NCBI GenBank assembly: GCA_002753505.1 | Contig: PEAG01000008.1 | Location: 1 to 64,000, forward strand | Reading direction: 5' to 3' | Length of the DNA: 64,000 bases | Origin: Magnetococcales bacterium HCHbin5 | GTDB taxonomy: Bacteria; Pseudomonadota; Magnetococcia; Magnetococcales; Magnetaquicoccaceae | In this document: piece after piece, positions 34,615 through 42,825 of the stretch | Layout: each line of letters opens with the position of its first letter | How positions within the stretch are numbered: the first letter of the stretch is position 1 | Notes under the pieces: generated by a model | Told to the model about the DNA's origin: nothing | Databases searched by the model: none | Seen by the model: the letters and a program-made list of their open reading frames with translations, nothing else | Translations under genes and position numbers: made by a program

Positions 34615-35334
34615 TCAAGAGGGTGGCATGTTTTTTGGGCTGGTCGACACGTTGAGACCCTTGAGCAGAGGCGGGCTGTTGTCGGTTGCCAGAGGCTGGG
34701 GTGCAACCAGGTCGCAGGCATCCAATGAGCCGCGAACAGGGCAGTGCTGGCACTCATTCGCATCCAGGCGCGAAAAAATACCCTGTATGGCCTTCTCCTT
34801 GGTAGAAAATATGTTTTCCCGGCCAATCTCATTCATCACACCGGTCTGCTCCAGCACATGCAGCACGCCTGTGTTGGCCTGGACCAGATAGAACCCCCCT
34901 TTGCGGGATTGAAATTGTTGAGCCTCACGGGCCATCATGGTGGCGAAGGCAGGATCCATGGACTCCACCCCTTCCGCGATGAGAGCCAAATGTTTTCGCC
35001 GGGGGCGCGCGGCGGAATGGCGGGCGATAATTTCCCGGATCGGGCTCGTGACCCCGGAGTCCAGAACACCATGGATGCGCAACATTTTAAGTTGAGGACA
35101 CTCCGTCAGCACGGATTTTCGGCGGCGCACAGCGGAAAAAGCCGTTCCGCGACTCCTGCTCCACCACAGGGTAAACAATAAAACGACGACCAGCCCCTCA
35201 ACACTCAAGGTGGGGTTGTTCGGGTGCAGGGCCCCAAACAGAATCTCGCTGCCATCTCCCAGGTTTGAAGAGGCAAGGGCGACCGCAAACAGCAATCCGA
35301 AGAGCAGCAACAGAAGGATCTTTGCATGGTGCAT
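34615..35334 (-). CDS. Membrane-anchored STAS-like protein with Cys-rich tail
   Basis: A 239-residue protein with two N-terminal TM segments (about 5-22 and 45-58) and a cytosolic STAS-like domain. The domain is read from LKMLRIHGVLDSG through GFYLVQANTGVLHVLEQTG. Its end, IFSRLDANECQHCPVRGSLDAC, closely parallels the end of the neighbouring SulP permease (FRKLDHARCAKCPLYLFQEC). ATG 35334 has GGAG seven bases upstream and is preferred to 35391. STAS domains often bind partners or nucleotides to control transport. Here it may be a stand-alone regulator of the permease, which is inference from sequence likeness and proximity. Confidence 0.75.
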   Translation of the reverse strand: MHHAKILLLLLFGLLFAVALASSNLGDGSEILFGALHPNNPTLSVEGLVVVLLFTLWWSRSRGTAFSAVRRRKSVLTECPQLKMLRIHGVLDSGVTSPIREIIARHSAARPRRKHLALIAEGVESMDPAFATMMAREAQQFQSRKGGFYLVQANTGVLHVLEQTGVMNEIGRENIFSTKEKAIQGIFSRLDANECQHCPVRGSLDACDLVAPQPLATDNSPPLLKGLNVSTSPKNMPPS

Positions 35335-35471
35335 GCGTTTTCTCCATTCATCCCATTGACCGTCGACGGGGATCACAGGGGGAATTCCCATTCAGACTCC
35401 CCGTCGGCGGGTTAAAATTATTTCCGATTCATCCAGCCATTGACCGCAGCCTCCGGCTGTCATCCCTGCAC

Positions 35472-37310
35472 TCAGGCCGCCTGGTTGGCGAGCCGGGGGA
35501 TCGGCCTGGGCTGGTCGCTCTTGGCGACGCTGGCACACTCCTGAAAGAGATAGAGCGGGCACTTGGCGCACCTGGCGTGGTCCAGCTTGCGAAAGACGGC
35601 TGCAATCGCCTCATACTTCGATGCAAAGAGGTTCTCTTTTCCTATGGTTTCCAGATAACCGCCCCGTTCCAGCAGCACATAGGGTCTCTCCTTGAGACGG
35701 ACCAGATAGAGGCCGGCCCCGGCGGCGCGGCGTTTACTGGCCTCCAGGGCCAGAAACTCTGCTCCAGACAGATCGACAAAGTTGATCCCCGATGCCACGA
35801 CGATCAGATGGGTTTGCGGCGATGCCATCTGTTCAAAATGTTCCTGAATGGTGCTGATGGCTGCAAAAAAGAGGGAACCATCCACCCGGACCAGGCGAAC
35901 CTGGGGACACTCCGGCGTGTCAATCGGGGTAAAAAAGCGGCGATGGGGATGGCTGGGATCGGGTACACGGGGAATCACGATGGGGTGAGAGGTGCGTGCC
36001 AGATAAATGCCCAGAGAGAGCATGACCCCGAACAAAATGGCAATCTCCAGGTTGAGAAACAGGGTCGACAAAAAGGTGGCAACCATGATGATCGTCTCTG
36101 AACGACTGGTGTGCAGGGTCCGATGGATATGGTGCCAATCAATCAAGCCCCAGGCCACCAGGAAGAGCACCCCGGCCATGGCTGCATTGGGCAGGTAAGC
36201 CGCCAGGGGTGCAACCATGGTGACCAGAACAATCAGCATCAGACCAGAGCTGGCGGCGGCGATGGGGGTTTTGGCTCCGCACTCATAGTTGAGACCGCTG
36301 CGGTTAAAGGAGCCGGTGGCTACATAGGCCGAAAAAAAGCTGCCCACCAGATTGGAAAGCCCCTGGGCAACAAACTCCTGATCGGAGTCGATGGTCTGTC
36401 CACTGCGCAATGCCAGGGCACGGGCAATGGAAATGGCCTCTGTCAGAGCCAGCAGGGTGACCGCGATCACACCCGGTGCCAACGTGCGGAGAGTGGAAAG
36501 CGAAAAATCCGGCATGGAGAGGGGGGGCAAGCTGCCTGACAAGGCACTGACCCGGGTGATACCAGAGGGTACGCTGATCAGGGAGTCGATGAGCAACGCC
36601 AAAAACGTGCCCGCTGCCAGGGCGGCAATCATGTAGGGGATGCGGGGAAACCAGGTTCGGAACATGATGCCCACCACCAAGGTGATGAGGCTGACCGCCA
36701 GTATGTAGGGATTGATTTGATCCAACTGCTGAAAGAGGGCCACCAGGGTTTGGGTAAAGTCGGTGCCTCTGGGAATGTGGATACCAAAAAAATTGTGGAG
36801 CTGGTTGGTGGCGATCAACAGGGCTGCCCCGGAGGTAAAGCCGATCACCACCGAATGGGAGATAAAATTGACCAGGGTGCCCATGCGGATCAAACCCAGT
36901 CCGAGTTGGGTCAGGCCCACCAGAAAGGTCATGGTCAGTGCCAGTTGTACATAGGCCGCACTGCCGGGTTCGGCATGGACACTGAGCAGGGAAAAGAGGA
37001 CAATGGAGGCGGCTGTTGTCGGGCCGGAGACCAGGTGCCAGGAGGAGCCAAACAGGGCGGCAACGATGGCGGGAACCATGCCGGCGTAGAGCCCATAGAC
37101 CGGTGGCATGCCAGCAATCGCCGCAAAGGCGATTCCCTGCGGCAATACCACGATGGCTCCGGTCAAGCCGGCAATGAGGTCTGCCCTGAGTGTGGCCGGG
37201 GTGACCCGATCCCACCACTGCAACGACGGCAAAAAGGCGCGCCAACGAACGGAGGACGATAACTGGGTGTGCATAGAGTTGTTTTGTTTCCCTTGTTGAA
37301 TGGTATCCAT
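35472..37310 (-). CDS. SulP family anion permease with STAS domain
   Basis: An inner-membrane anion transporter of the SulP/SLC26 family. The membrane part starts with LRADLIAGLTGAIVVLPQGIAFAAIAGMPP and has the family's SGPTTAAS stretch and 10-14 TM helices. The C-terminal STAS domain covers the last ~150 residues (FVDLSGAEFLALEASKRRAAG). A tail with CAKCPLYLFQEC resembles that of the next gene. The substrate may be sulfate, bicarbonate or another anion. Starts at 37310 and 37274 are both possible; the N terminus is uncertain. A sigma-54-type promoter match lies upstream at 37404-37418. Confidence 0.88.
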   Translation of the reverse strand: MDTIQQGKQNNSMHTQLSSSVRWRAFLPSLQWWDRVTPATLRADLIAGLTGAIVVLPQGIAFAAIAGMPPVYGLYAGMVPAIVAALFGSSWHLVSGPTTAASIVLFSLLSVHAEPGSAAYVQLALTMTFLVGLTQLGLGLIRMGTLVNFISHSVVIGFTSGAALLIATNQLHNFFGIHIPRGTDFTQTLVALFQQLDQINPYILAVSLITLVVGIMFRTWFPRIPYMIAALAAGTFLALLIDSLISVPSGITRVSALSGSLPPLSMPDFSLSTLRTLAPGVIAVTLLALTEAISIARALALRSGQTIDSDQEFVAQGLSNLVGSFFSAYVATGSFNRSGLNYECGAKTPIAAASSGLMLIVLVTMVAPLAAYLPNAAMAGVLFLVAWGLIDWHHIHRTLHTSRSETIIMVATFLSTLFLNLEIAILFGVMLSLGIYLARTSHPIVIPRVPDPSHPHRRFFTPIDTPECPQVRLVRVDGSLFFAAISTIQEHFEQMASPQTHLIVVASGINFVDLSGAEFLALEASKRRAAGAGLYLVRLKERPYVLLERGGYLETIGKENLFASKYEAIAAVFRKLDHARCAKCPLYLFQECASVAKSDQPRPIPRLANQAA

Positions 37311-37403
37311 ACAGAAGCAACAACAGACCACGTGGAGGCACGCGCCTGCCGTGGCTGTTTTCCATGATTGCAATAGTCCTCCCCCTCATCTTACAGGCTG
37401 AAC

Positions 37404-37418
37404 GCAAGAGGGATACCA
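37404..37418 (-). promoter_or_regulatory. Sigma-54 (-24/-12) promoter candidate for sulP
   Basis: On the minus strand TGGT, seven bases, TTGC gives the GG-N10-GC spacing of sigma-54 promoters. It deviates from TGGC at one base. It lies about 95-130 bases before the possible sulP starts. An NtrC-type activator is encoded in the divergent operon. Confidence 0.4.
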
Positions 37419-37431
37419 TGTGATATGTTTA

Positions 37432-37452
37432 TTTATAACAATAAGTTATAAA
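37432..37452. promoter_or_regulatory. Inverted repeat (operator-like) between sulP and the sensor kinase
   Basis: TTTATAAC, five bases, GTTATAAA: a perfect 8-5-8 inverted repeat in the divergent gap, 14 bases behind the sigma-54-like box of sulP. It could be a binding site for a dimeric regulator acting on either gene. Confidence 0.5.
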
Positions 37453-37510
37453 TTTGTTTCCCGCGCTTTTCACGGGTTGGAATACACCGTGTTTTGGAGG
37501 AACCTCCGTA

Positions 37511-39244
37511 ATGTGTAGTGGTTTTTCTTTCTTTGTGATAAACCGGGTGCAACGCAAAGTGCTGAAGGTGATCCTGGTGATCATGGTGGTACCCATGCTG
37601 ATCGCCAGTCTTGTTTCGGCGGCCTGGATTGCCAATCGCATGAGCGTTTCCATTGAGCATTGGATTCGGGAGGCCGCGCAGGTCAACCAAAACTGGCTGG
37701 AAAGCCTGCAGGCCAGTGCAGTGACTTTTGTTGATCTCTATGAGGAGATTGTCGACAACTGTACGGAAATGAAGCTCAACCGGACGCTGATTTCAGATAA
37801 AATGACCAATATTGCCGGTAAATTGGGACTGAATTTAATCCAGATTTATGACATGCAGGGCCGACTGCGCTATTCATCCCAGCCTGTCACGATGGAGTTG
37901 CCCCCCGCAGCCGGGAAATCCATGGCAGTGGTGCGGGCCAGGCATGACGAGACAGAACTGTTGGCTGCAGTCCGGCTGGAACCCTTTCCGCGTCAGGAGA
38001 CGGCCTGCTTTCAACTGGTGGTGGGTACCCTGTTTGACAAGAGTGCCCTGCTGCGATTGAACAGGATGAGCGGGTTGCGAACCCGCATCTTCTACCCGGA
38101 GATGGGAACATTCACCAAGGCATTCTCCACGGATCGTCCCGCGCTCAAGCTGCGTTTGCCAGCCGAGGCGTTTGCCGATTTGATGAACAGGCAAGAGTAT
38201 TACAGCGAACATGCAGAGGATGGCCGCTTTTGGGGTTTGTACACGCCTGTGGTTGATGGCAATGGCAAGGTTGAGGCGGTGATCTTCACCGGACTGGAAC
38301 ATCGGGGGGAAAACCTGTTGCTTGACAGGGTGACGCTGACCTTGACCATCACCCTGATGGGGACACTGTTGGCTCTGATCACCGGCTTGTTGCTCAGTCG
38401 TGTCCTTGTGCGACCGGTGGCCTATCTGCGGGATGCGGTCATGCAGGTTGCGGCGCAGGATTTTCGGGCGACAGTGCCGATCCATTCCGATGACGAAATT
38501 GGTGACCTGGCGCGAACCTTCAATGCCATGGCCCTCTCCCTGAAGGAGGCCCGGGACGAGCAGTTGCGGACATTCCAGCATGACAAGATCACCGCCCTGG
38601 GCGAGTTGTCCATGGCTCTGGCCCATGAAATCCGCAATCCTATCGGCGTGATACGTACTGCTTCCGGTCTGTTGGAGACAACGACCGATCCAGAGCGACA
38701 GCGATTGCTGCGAAGCATGATCCGCGACGAGACACAGACCATGGACCGTTTGCTGCAGGATTTTCAGCAACTTGCCCGTTATCGACAGCCGGAATTTGCT
38801 CTCATTGATCCGCTGCAACCACTGGAAAAGGCACTGCGGGTTGTGCTGGCCGGCCGAGATAATATTACGTTAACGCGCGTTGTGCCAGCAGAACAGTTGT
38901 GGGTGCGGGCGGATGCCGACTTGTTGCATCAGGTTTGGGTCAATTTGCTGAACAATGCATTGGAAGCCATGGGAGAGCAGGCCGGGGAGATCAAGGTTGA
39001 GGTGCGCCTGGAGGGTGGGAAGGTGGAAATTTATTTGCAAGACAGTGGGCCCGGCCTGGCTCTGGAGCAGATTCCCCGGCTGTTTGAGCCCTTTTATACC
39101 ACCAAACCGCAGGGTTCCGGTTTGGGTTTGACCATAGCCAGCGAATTGGTGCAGGCCAATGGTGGCTGGTTGTCCCTGGCCCCCGATATTGGCCCTGGCA
39201 CCTGTTTTGTGATGCGTTTACCCAAAGCAGATGAGGTGCTGTGA
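37511..39244 (+). CDS. Sensor histidine kinase (HAMP, HisKA, HATPase)
   Basis: Membrane kinase of a two-component pair, 577 residues. It has TM1 at about 17-35, a periplasmic sensor of roughly 230 residues, TM2 at about 275-297 and HAMP at about 298-350 (SDDEIGDLARTFNAMA). The phospho-acceptor His is in LAHEIRNPIGVIRTA, near residue 371. The N box NLLNNALEAMG, G1 DSGPGL and G2 GSGLGL follow. This is the NtrB/ZraS type that usually partners with sigma-54 activators, as here. GGAGG at 37496-37500 precedes the ATG but can pair with CCTCC at 37503-37507, which might limit translation. The signal is unknown. Confidence 0.92.
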   Translation: MCSGFSFFVINRVQRKVLKVILVIMVVPMLIASLVSAAWIANRMSVSIEHWIREAAQVNQNWLESLQASAVTFVDLYEEIVDNCTEMKLNRTLISDKMTNIAGKLGLNLIQIYDMQGRLRYSSQPVTMELPPAAGKSMAVVRARHDETELLAAVRLEPFPRQETACFQLVVGTLFDKSALLRLNRMSGLRTRIFYPEMGTFTKAFSTDRPALKLRLPAEAFADLMNRQEYYSEHAEDGRFWGLYTPVVDGNGKVEAVIFTGLEHRGENLLLDRVTLTLTITLMGTLLALITGLLLSRVLVRPVAYLRDAVMQVAAQDFRATVPIHSDDEIGDLARTFNAMALSLKEARDEQLRTFQHDKITALGELSMALAHEIRNPIGVIRTASGLLETTTDPERQRLLRSMIRDETQTMDRLLQDFQQLARYRQPEFALIDPLQPLEKALRVVLAGRDNITLTRVVPAEQLWVRADADLLHQVWVNLLNNALEAMGEQAGEIKVEVRLEGGKVEIYLQDSGPGLALEQIPRLFEPFYTTKPQGSGLGLTIASELVQANGGWLSLAPDIGPGTCFVMRLPKADEVL

Positions 39245-40650
39245 TGCAACGCACGATATTGATCGTTGATGACAATCCCAACATGCTCCAGGTCATGCGA
39301 ATGACCCTGGAGGATGCAAACCATCATGTTCTGATTGCCAGCAGTGGAGATGCTGCCTTGGCTTTGGTGCAGAATCCCGATCTGGAGTTGATCCTCACCG
39401 ATCTTAAAATGCCCGGTCTGTCGGGGGAGGCGTTCATTGCCCTTGTGCGGGAGCAGCGGCCGGAGATTCCGATCATCGTGGTGACGGCGTTTGGTTCGAT
39501 TCGTTCGGCCATTGAGTGTGTCAAAGTGGGGGCTACCGATTATCTGACCAAACCCTTTGAACCGGAAGCGTTGCAATTCACCGTCAACAGTGCCTTGAGA
39601 TTGTTGGATTTAACCAGGAAAAACAGCCGGCTGGAGGCGGTGATCCATGCGGTTCAACCGTATCGCAGGCTGGTTGGACAGAGTCAGGCGATGATCCGCC
39701 TGCGGGAGCAGATTGCCCAGGTGGCACCCTACTGCTCCAACGTATTGATCACCGGGGAGAGTGGAACCGGCAAGGAGGCGGTTGCCCGCACCATTCATGA
39801 GGAGGGCTCGCGTTCCGACCAACCCTGGGTGGCGGTCAACTGTTCGGCGATTCCCCATGAACTGATGGAAAGTGAACTGTTTGGGCATGTGCGTGGCGCG
39901 TTTACCGGGGCCACCCGCAGTCGGATGGGATTTCTGGAACAGGCCGATGGTGGCACCCTGTTTCTGGATGAAATCGGGGATATGGAGCTCAGCCTGCAAG
40001 CCAAGCTGTTGCGTGTGCTACAGGAGCGTGAATTTTCGCCGTTGGGGGGGGGGCTGTTGCGGCGAGTAGATGTGCAGGTGATTGCGGCAACCAATCATGA
40101 TCTGAAACAACGGGTCAGGGAGGGGTTGTTTCGGGAGGATTTGATGTATCGGCTGGATGTCTATCCCATCCGGGTTCCGCCTTTGCGGGAGCGGGAAGGG
40201 GACGCGCTTTTGTTGGCGGAATTTTTCCTGGCGGAGTTGCGGGCCAAGATGGATAAACGGATACTCCGCTTTGACCCGGAGGCCGAGGAGGCCATGGCGC
40301 ACTACAGTTGGCCTGGCAATGTCCGGGAGTTGCGCAATGCGGTGGAGCGGGCCCTGCTGTCTTGCAAGGGGGAGAGCATCACCTTGATGGATCTGCCCAA
40401 TCGCATCCTGGCCCAGTCGCCGACGTCGAATCGGGAAAACAGCCCTACCTTGGGGAGTTTGGGAGGGCAAGACCTGGAATCGTGGTTGGAGCAGGCGGAA
40501 CGTCGGTTGATCAAAGAGGCCCTGGCCCAGAGCAACGGGGTACAGGCCCAGGCGGCCCGACTGTTGGGGATCAGTGACCGCAGTATCTGGCACCGACTGA
40601 AAAAACTGGGCATTCAGGTCTCCCGCACGGCCCAGCAGAAGGGGGTATGA
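39244..40650 (+). CDS. NtrC-type sigma-54-dependent response regulator
   Basis: 468 residues in three domains. The receiver is 1-120, with the acidic pocket VDDNP at 8-12 and phospho-Asp53 in TDLKMPG. The AAA+ sigma-54 activation domain is about 140-375, with Walker A GESGTGKE near 171 and the sigma-54-contacting GAFTGA loop near 219. The C-terminal Fis-type helix-turn-helix has [19 protein letters not shown]. It overlaps the kinase stop (TGATG), so the two are one unit. The targets are not known; the divergent sulP gene has a sigma-54-like promoter and is a candidate. Confidence 0.93.
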   Translation: MQRTILIVDDNPNMLQVMRMTLEDANHHVLIASSGDAALALVQNPDLELILTDLKMPGLSGEAFIALVREQRPEIPIIVVTAFGSIRSAIECVKVGATDYLTKPFEPEALQFTVNSALRLLDLTRKNSRLEAVIHAVQPYRRLVGQSQAMIRLREQIAQVAPYCSNVLITGESGTGKEAVARTIHEEGSRSDQPWVAVNCSAIPHELMESELFGHVRGAFTGATRSRMGFLEQADGGTLFLDEIGDMELSLQAKLLRVLQEREFSPLGGGLLRRVDVQVIAATNHDLKQRVREGLFREDLMYRLDVYPIRVPPLREREGDALLLAEFFLAELRAKMDKRILRFDPEAEEAMAHYSWPGNVRELRNAVERALLSCKGESITLMDLPNRILAQSPTSNRENSPTLGSLGGQDLESWLEQAERRLIKEALAQSNGVQAQAARLLGISDRSIWHRLKKLGIQVSRTAQQKGV

Positions 40651-40747
40651 ATGTGCGTGATGCCAGCGCAATCCTGTTGCGGTTGAATGGGTGCTGGATG
40701 AACTATAACGACACTTGACCCCTGCAATTGTTGAGACGATGGGCACT

Positions 40748-41626
40748 CTACAGTCCATTCAACAGGTTGGCAGGCGAATACTGGTCCGTCAGCAGTCTTG
40801 TATGGGGTGGCCATTGCACATCAGTCGCAAAGAGCGGCAACAGCCAATCCTTGCCGGTTGAAAACGGGCGCAGTTGATTTTCCACCTGCTGCGCATGGAT
40901 CTCTACCTGCCGACGGTCTGGCAGACCATCCAGTTTTGTCAACAACACCCGATTGTTTTTTTGCAAATTGTAGAACGTTCCAAAAACAGCCGCATAGGTC
41001 GCAGACTCCGAGTCATGCAAGCGACCACTCGAAAAAGTGTTGGCTGCCAGTACGCCATCCGGTTTCAGCAATCCTCTGATTTCGAGCAAAAACTCCCTGG
41101 TCGTCATGTGTTCCGGGACGGATATGTTGTCGAATGCGTCCAGCACCACCAAATCATACTTGCGGTTTTGCAACAGGAGTCGCTTGACAAAGACCCGGCC
41201 ATCTTCCGTGGAGACATGGATATTTTTGTTCGGCGCAAAGTTGAAAAACAGTTGGGCAACCCGAACGACCGCCGGATCAATTTCGACACAATCGATCTGA
41301 ATTGTCGGATACATTTTGTTAAGGGTAACGGCGACAGTACCTCCACCCAACCCGATGACCAATACCCGCTCTGGTTTCGGTTTTAAATAGAGGGCACCCA
41401 GCAACATTTTGGGAGGATTGAAGACCAGGGCGTCCGGATCGCTGAGAGAGATGCAGGTCTGCCGACCGGAGTCATGCCGCCCAAACTTCATGCAACGCAG
41501 TCCGTTCTCTTCATACACCAACACGTTACGATACAGGGATTTTTCGTGGTGAATCTCGACGGCGGAGGCTGTGGCGGGCAGCAGGCAGCACCAGAGCGCA
41601 AACAGGACATATTTGCTAACACTCAC
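40748..41626 (-). CDS. Spermidine-synthase-like methyltransferase-fold protein, exported
   Basis: A Rossmann-fold protein of the spermidine synthase family. The nucleotide-binding motif is VLVIGLGGGTVAVTL, the acidic residue is in IDCVEIDPAVV and the later motif is YDLVVLDAFDN. The first ~25 residues form a hydrophobic signal or TM segment ending near SAVEIHH, so the domain probably lies in the periplasm or is anchored there, unlike true cytosolic SpeE. Start GTG 41626 has GGGAG seven bases upstream; GTG 41650 is possible. It overlaps the preceding membrane-protein gene. Together they look like a split form of the fused MFS/spermidine-synthase proteins. The substrate is unknown. Confidence 0.8.
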   Translation of the reverse strand: MSVSKYVLFALWCCLLPATASAVEIHHEKSLYRNVLVYEENGLRCMKFGRHDSGRQTCISLSDPDALVFNPPKMLLGALYLKPKPERVLVIGLGGGTVAVTLNKMYPTIQIDCVEIDPAVVRVAQLFFNFAPNKNIHVSTEDGRVFVKRLLLQNRKYDLVVLDAFDNISVPEHMTTREFLLEIRGLLKPDGVLAANTFSSGRLHDSESATYAAVFGTFYNLQKNNRVLLTKLDGLPDRRQVEIHAQQVENQLRPFSTGKDWLLPLFATDVQWPPHTRLLTDQYSPANLLNGL

Positions 41627-42233
41627 TGGCTTGCTCCCGAAGTGTACCACCCGTCAGAAGGCCGATGAGGGAACAGGCAAAAGAGATGGCCATCATGCCG
41701 TAAAAGAGCTGATCCAATTCAAAAATCAACACCAGGTAGAACGAGGTCAACAGGGTTCCGGCGGTACTGCCAAAGGTGGAGACAAAAAAGACCCGTCCAG
41801 CCACCTGTCCCGATGAGCCCAGGCCATCCACCAGCAGTCGGATGGCATAGGGTGAAATGGCCCCCGAAATGGTAATGGGCAGGAAAAAGAGTAGAATGGA
41901 GGCCAACAGAGCCCCGTAGCGTGGATCAGACACCGCCTCGAAAACCTGTTCCAGGATAAAATTGGAGCCGGCAGCACAAGGGATGGCGGCGATCGTGGCG
42001 AGGCCGAGAATGGTACTCAACTTGCGCAGCGTGGGGCGATAGGCGGAAAAGTGCCCACCCAACAAATATCCAATGGAGAGGGAGAGCATAAAGAGGGTGA
42101 TAATGGCACCCCAGACATAGATTCCAGTGCCAAAAAATGGGGCAAGGGAACGACCTCCCAGCAACTCAAGGGCCATCACAAAATAACCGGACCAGCCGGC
42201 TATCAAGTAAATGACCATATTCTGTTTTGCCAT
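41616..42233 (-). CDS. Multi-TM protein of the fused-MFS/spermidine synthase type
   Basis: A 205-residue protein with about six hydrophobic helices. The start MVIYLIAGWSGYFVMALELLGGRSLAPFFGTGIYVWG contains the ELLGGRxLAPxFG signature of the membrane half of 'fused MFS/spermidine synthase' proteins. The stop overlaps the next gene, which encodes the synthase-like half. AGGA lies upstream of ATG 42233; the frame extends to 42662 but that part lacks family features. The transported or modified compound is not known. Confidence 0.82.
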   Translation of the reverse strand: MAKQNMVIYLIAGWSGYFVMALELLGGRSLAPFFGTGIYVWGAIITLFMLSLSIGYLLGGHFSAYRPTLRKLSTILGLATIAAIPCAAGSNFILEQVFEAVSDPRYGALLASILLFFLPITISGAISPYAIRLLVDGLGSSGQVAGRVFFVSTFGSTAGTLLTSFYLVLIFELDQLFYGMMAISFACSLIGLLTGGTLREQASEC

Positions 42234-42645
42234 GCACGTGTTCCTGATTTGAGAGGTGACAAAGGGAGAGAAAAGATGGCAGACCCATGACCGTACATCG
42301 GGGAAACCATCAACAAGCCACACCATGATCACCGCAGGGCCGGAAAGCAACGGGGGAAAAAAACCGAACCCAAGCAGGCCGTACCCATTTGTGGGGGGCA
42401 TGGCAGGGTGGAGCGTGAGACCAAGATCCATAGGGGTTGACAGGGTTGCGACGTCTTCCGCACCGGGCCTGCATCCTACCAAAGGGAAGCCCTTTCTGTA
42501 AAAGGGGAAAAATGACCATTTCCCAATTGCCAAACCGGCGCGACATCGGTATCCCGCAGAACGACCACAGAGACCGACCGTATTTGTTTGTTCCCGTTCC
42601 CATGGTATGCACTCCCCCAGGGTTTCCCCATGCAGCACTTGCCAC

Positions 42646-42661
42646 TGTGTGATTTCACACA
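42646..42661. promoter_or_regulatory. Inverted repeat, candidate activator site upstream of oprC
   Basis: TGTGTGA, TT, TCACACA: seven-base arms around a two-base centre. It sits 86-101 bases upstream of the -24 element of the sigma-54 promoter match, the usual distance for enhancer sites of sigma-54 activators. A further half site lies at 42675-42683. The regulator encoded at 47698 is the natural candidate to bind here. Confidence 0.5.
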
Positions 42662-42746
42662 ACGGATGGCCTCATTTCACACAGACTGCTCTCCCCTGGT
42701 CTCTTGTTTGCAAATCAACCAATTGATTTATAACAAAATATATTAA

Positions 42747-42761
42747 TGGCGTAGCAATTGC
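42747..42761 (+). promoter_or_regulatory. Sigma-54 (-24/-12) promoter of the copper receptor gene
   Basis: TGGC, seven bases, TTGC matches both conserved elements with the exact GG-N10-GC spacing. Transcription would start near 42773, about 53 bases before the start codon. The locus encodes its own sigma-54 activator, which supports the call. Confidence 0.6.
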
Positions 42762-42825
42762 CTTATCAAGGGTTCCACGCGGACGATCAGGGACGGACTT
42801 AAACCACTTGTGTAGGGAGAGAAGA

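Larger units (their letters stand above)
42234..42825. other. Regulatory gap before the copper receptor gene
   Basis: 592 bases without a credible gene. From about 42640 the region holds an inverted repeat (42646), an extra half site TTTCACACA (42675-42683) and a sigma-54 -24/-12 match (42747). A weaker sigma-70-like pair is TTGTTT at 42704 with TTTATA at 42727. The stretch 42480-42530 has small inverted repeats (AAAGGG/CCCTTT, GGGAAA/TTTCCC) of unknown meaning. A cobalamin riboswitch was looked for and not found. Confidence 0.5.

Noticed and set aside
42234-42825. Cobalamin riboswitch before the TonB receptor
   Set aside because: Only a short GCCACTG match exists; the B12 box and flanking stems are absent, and the receptor is of the copper type.
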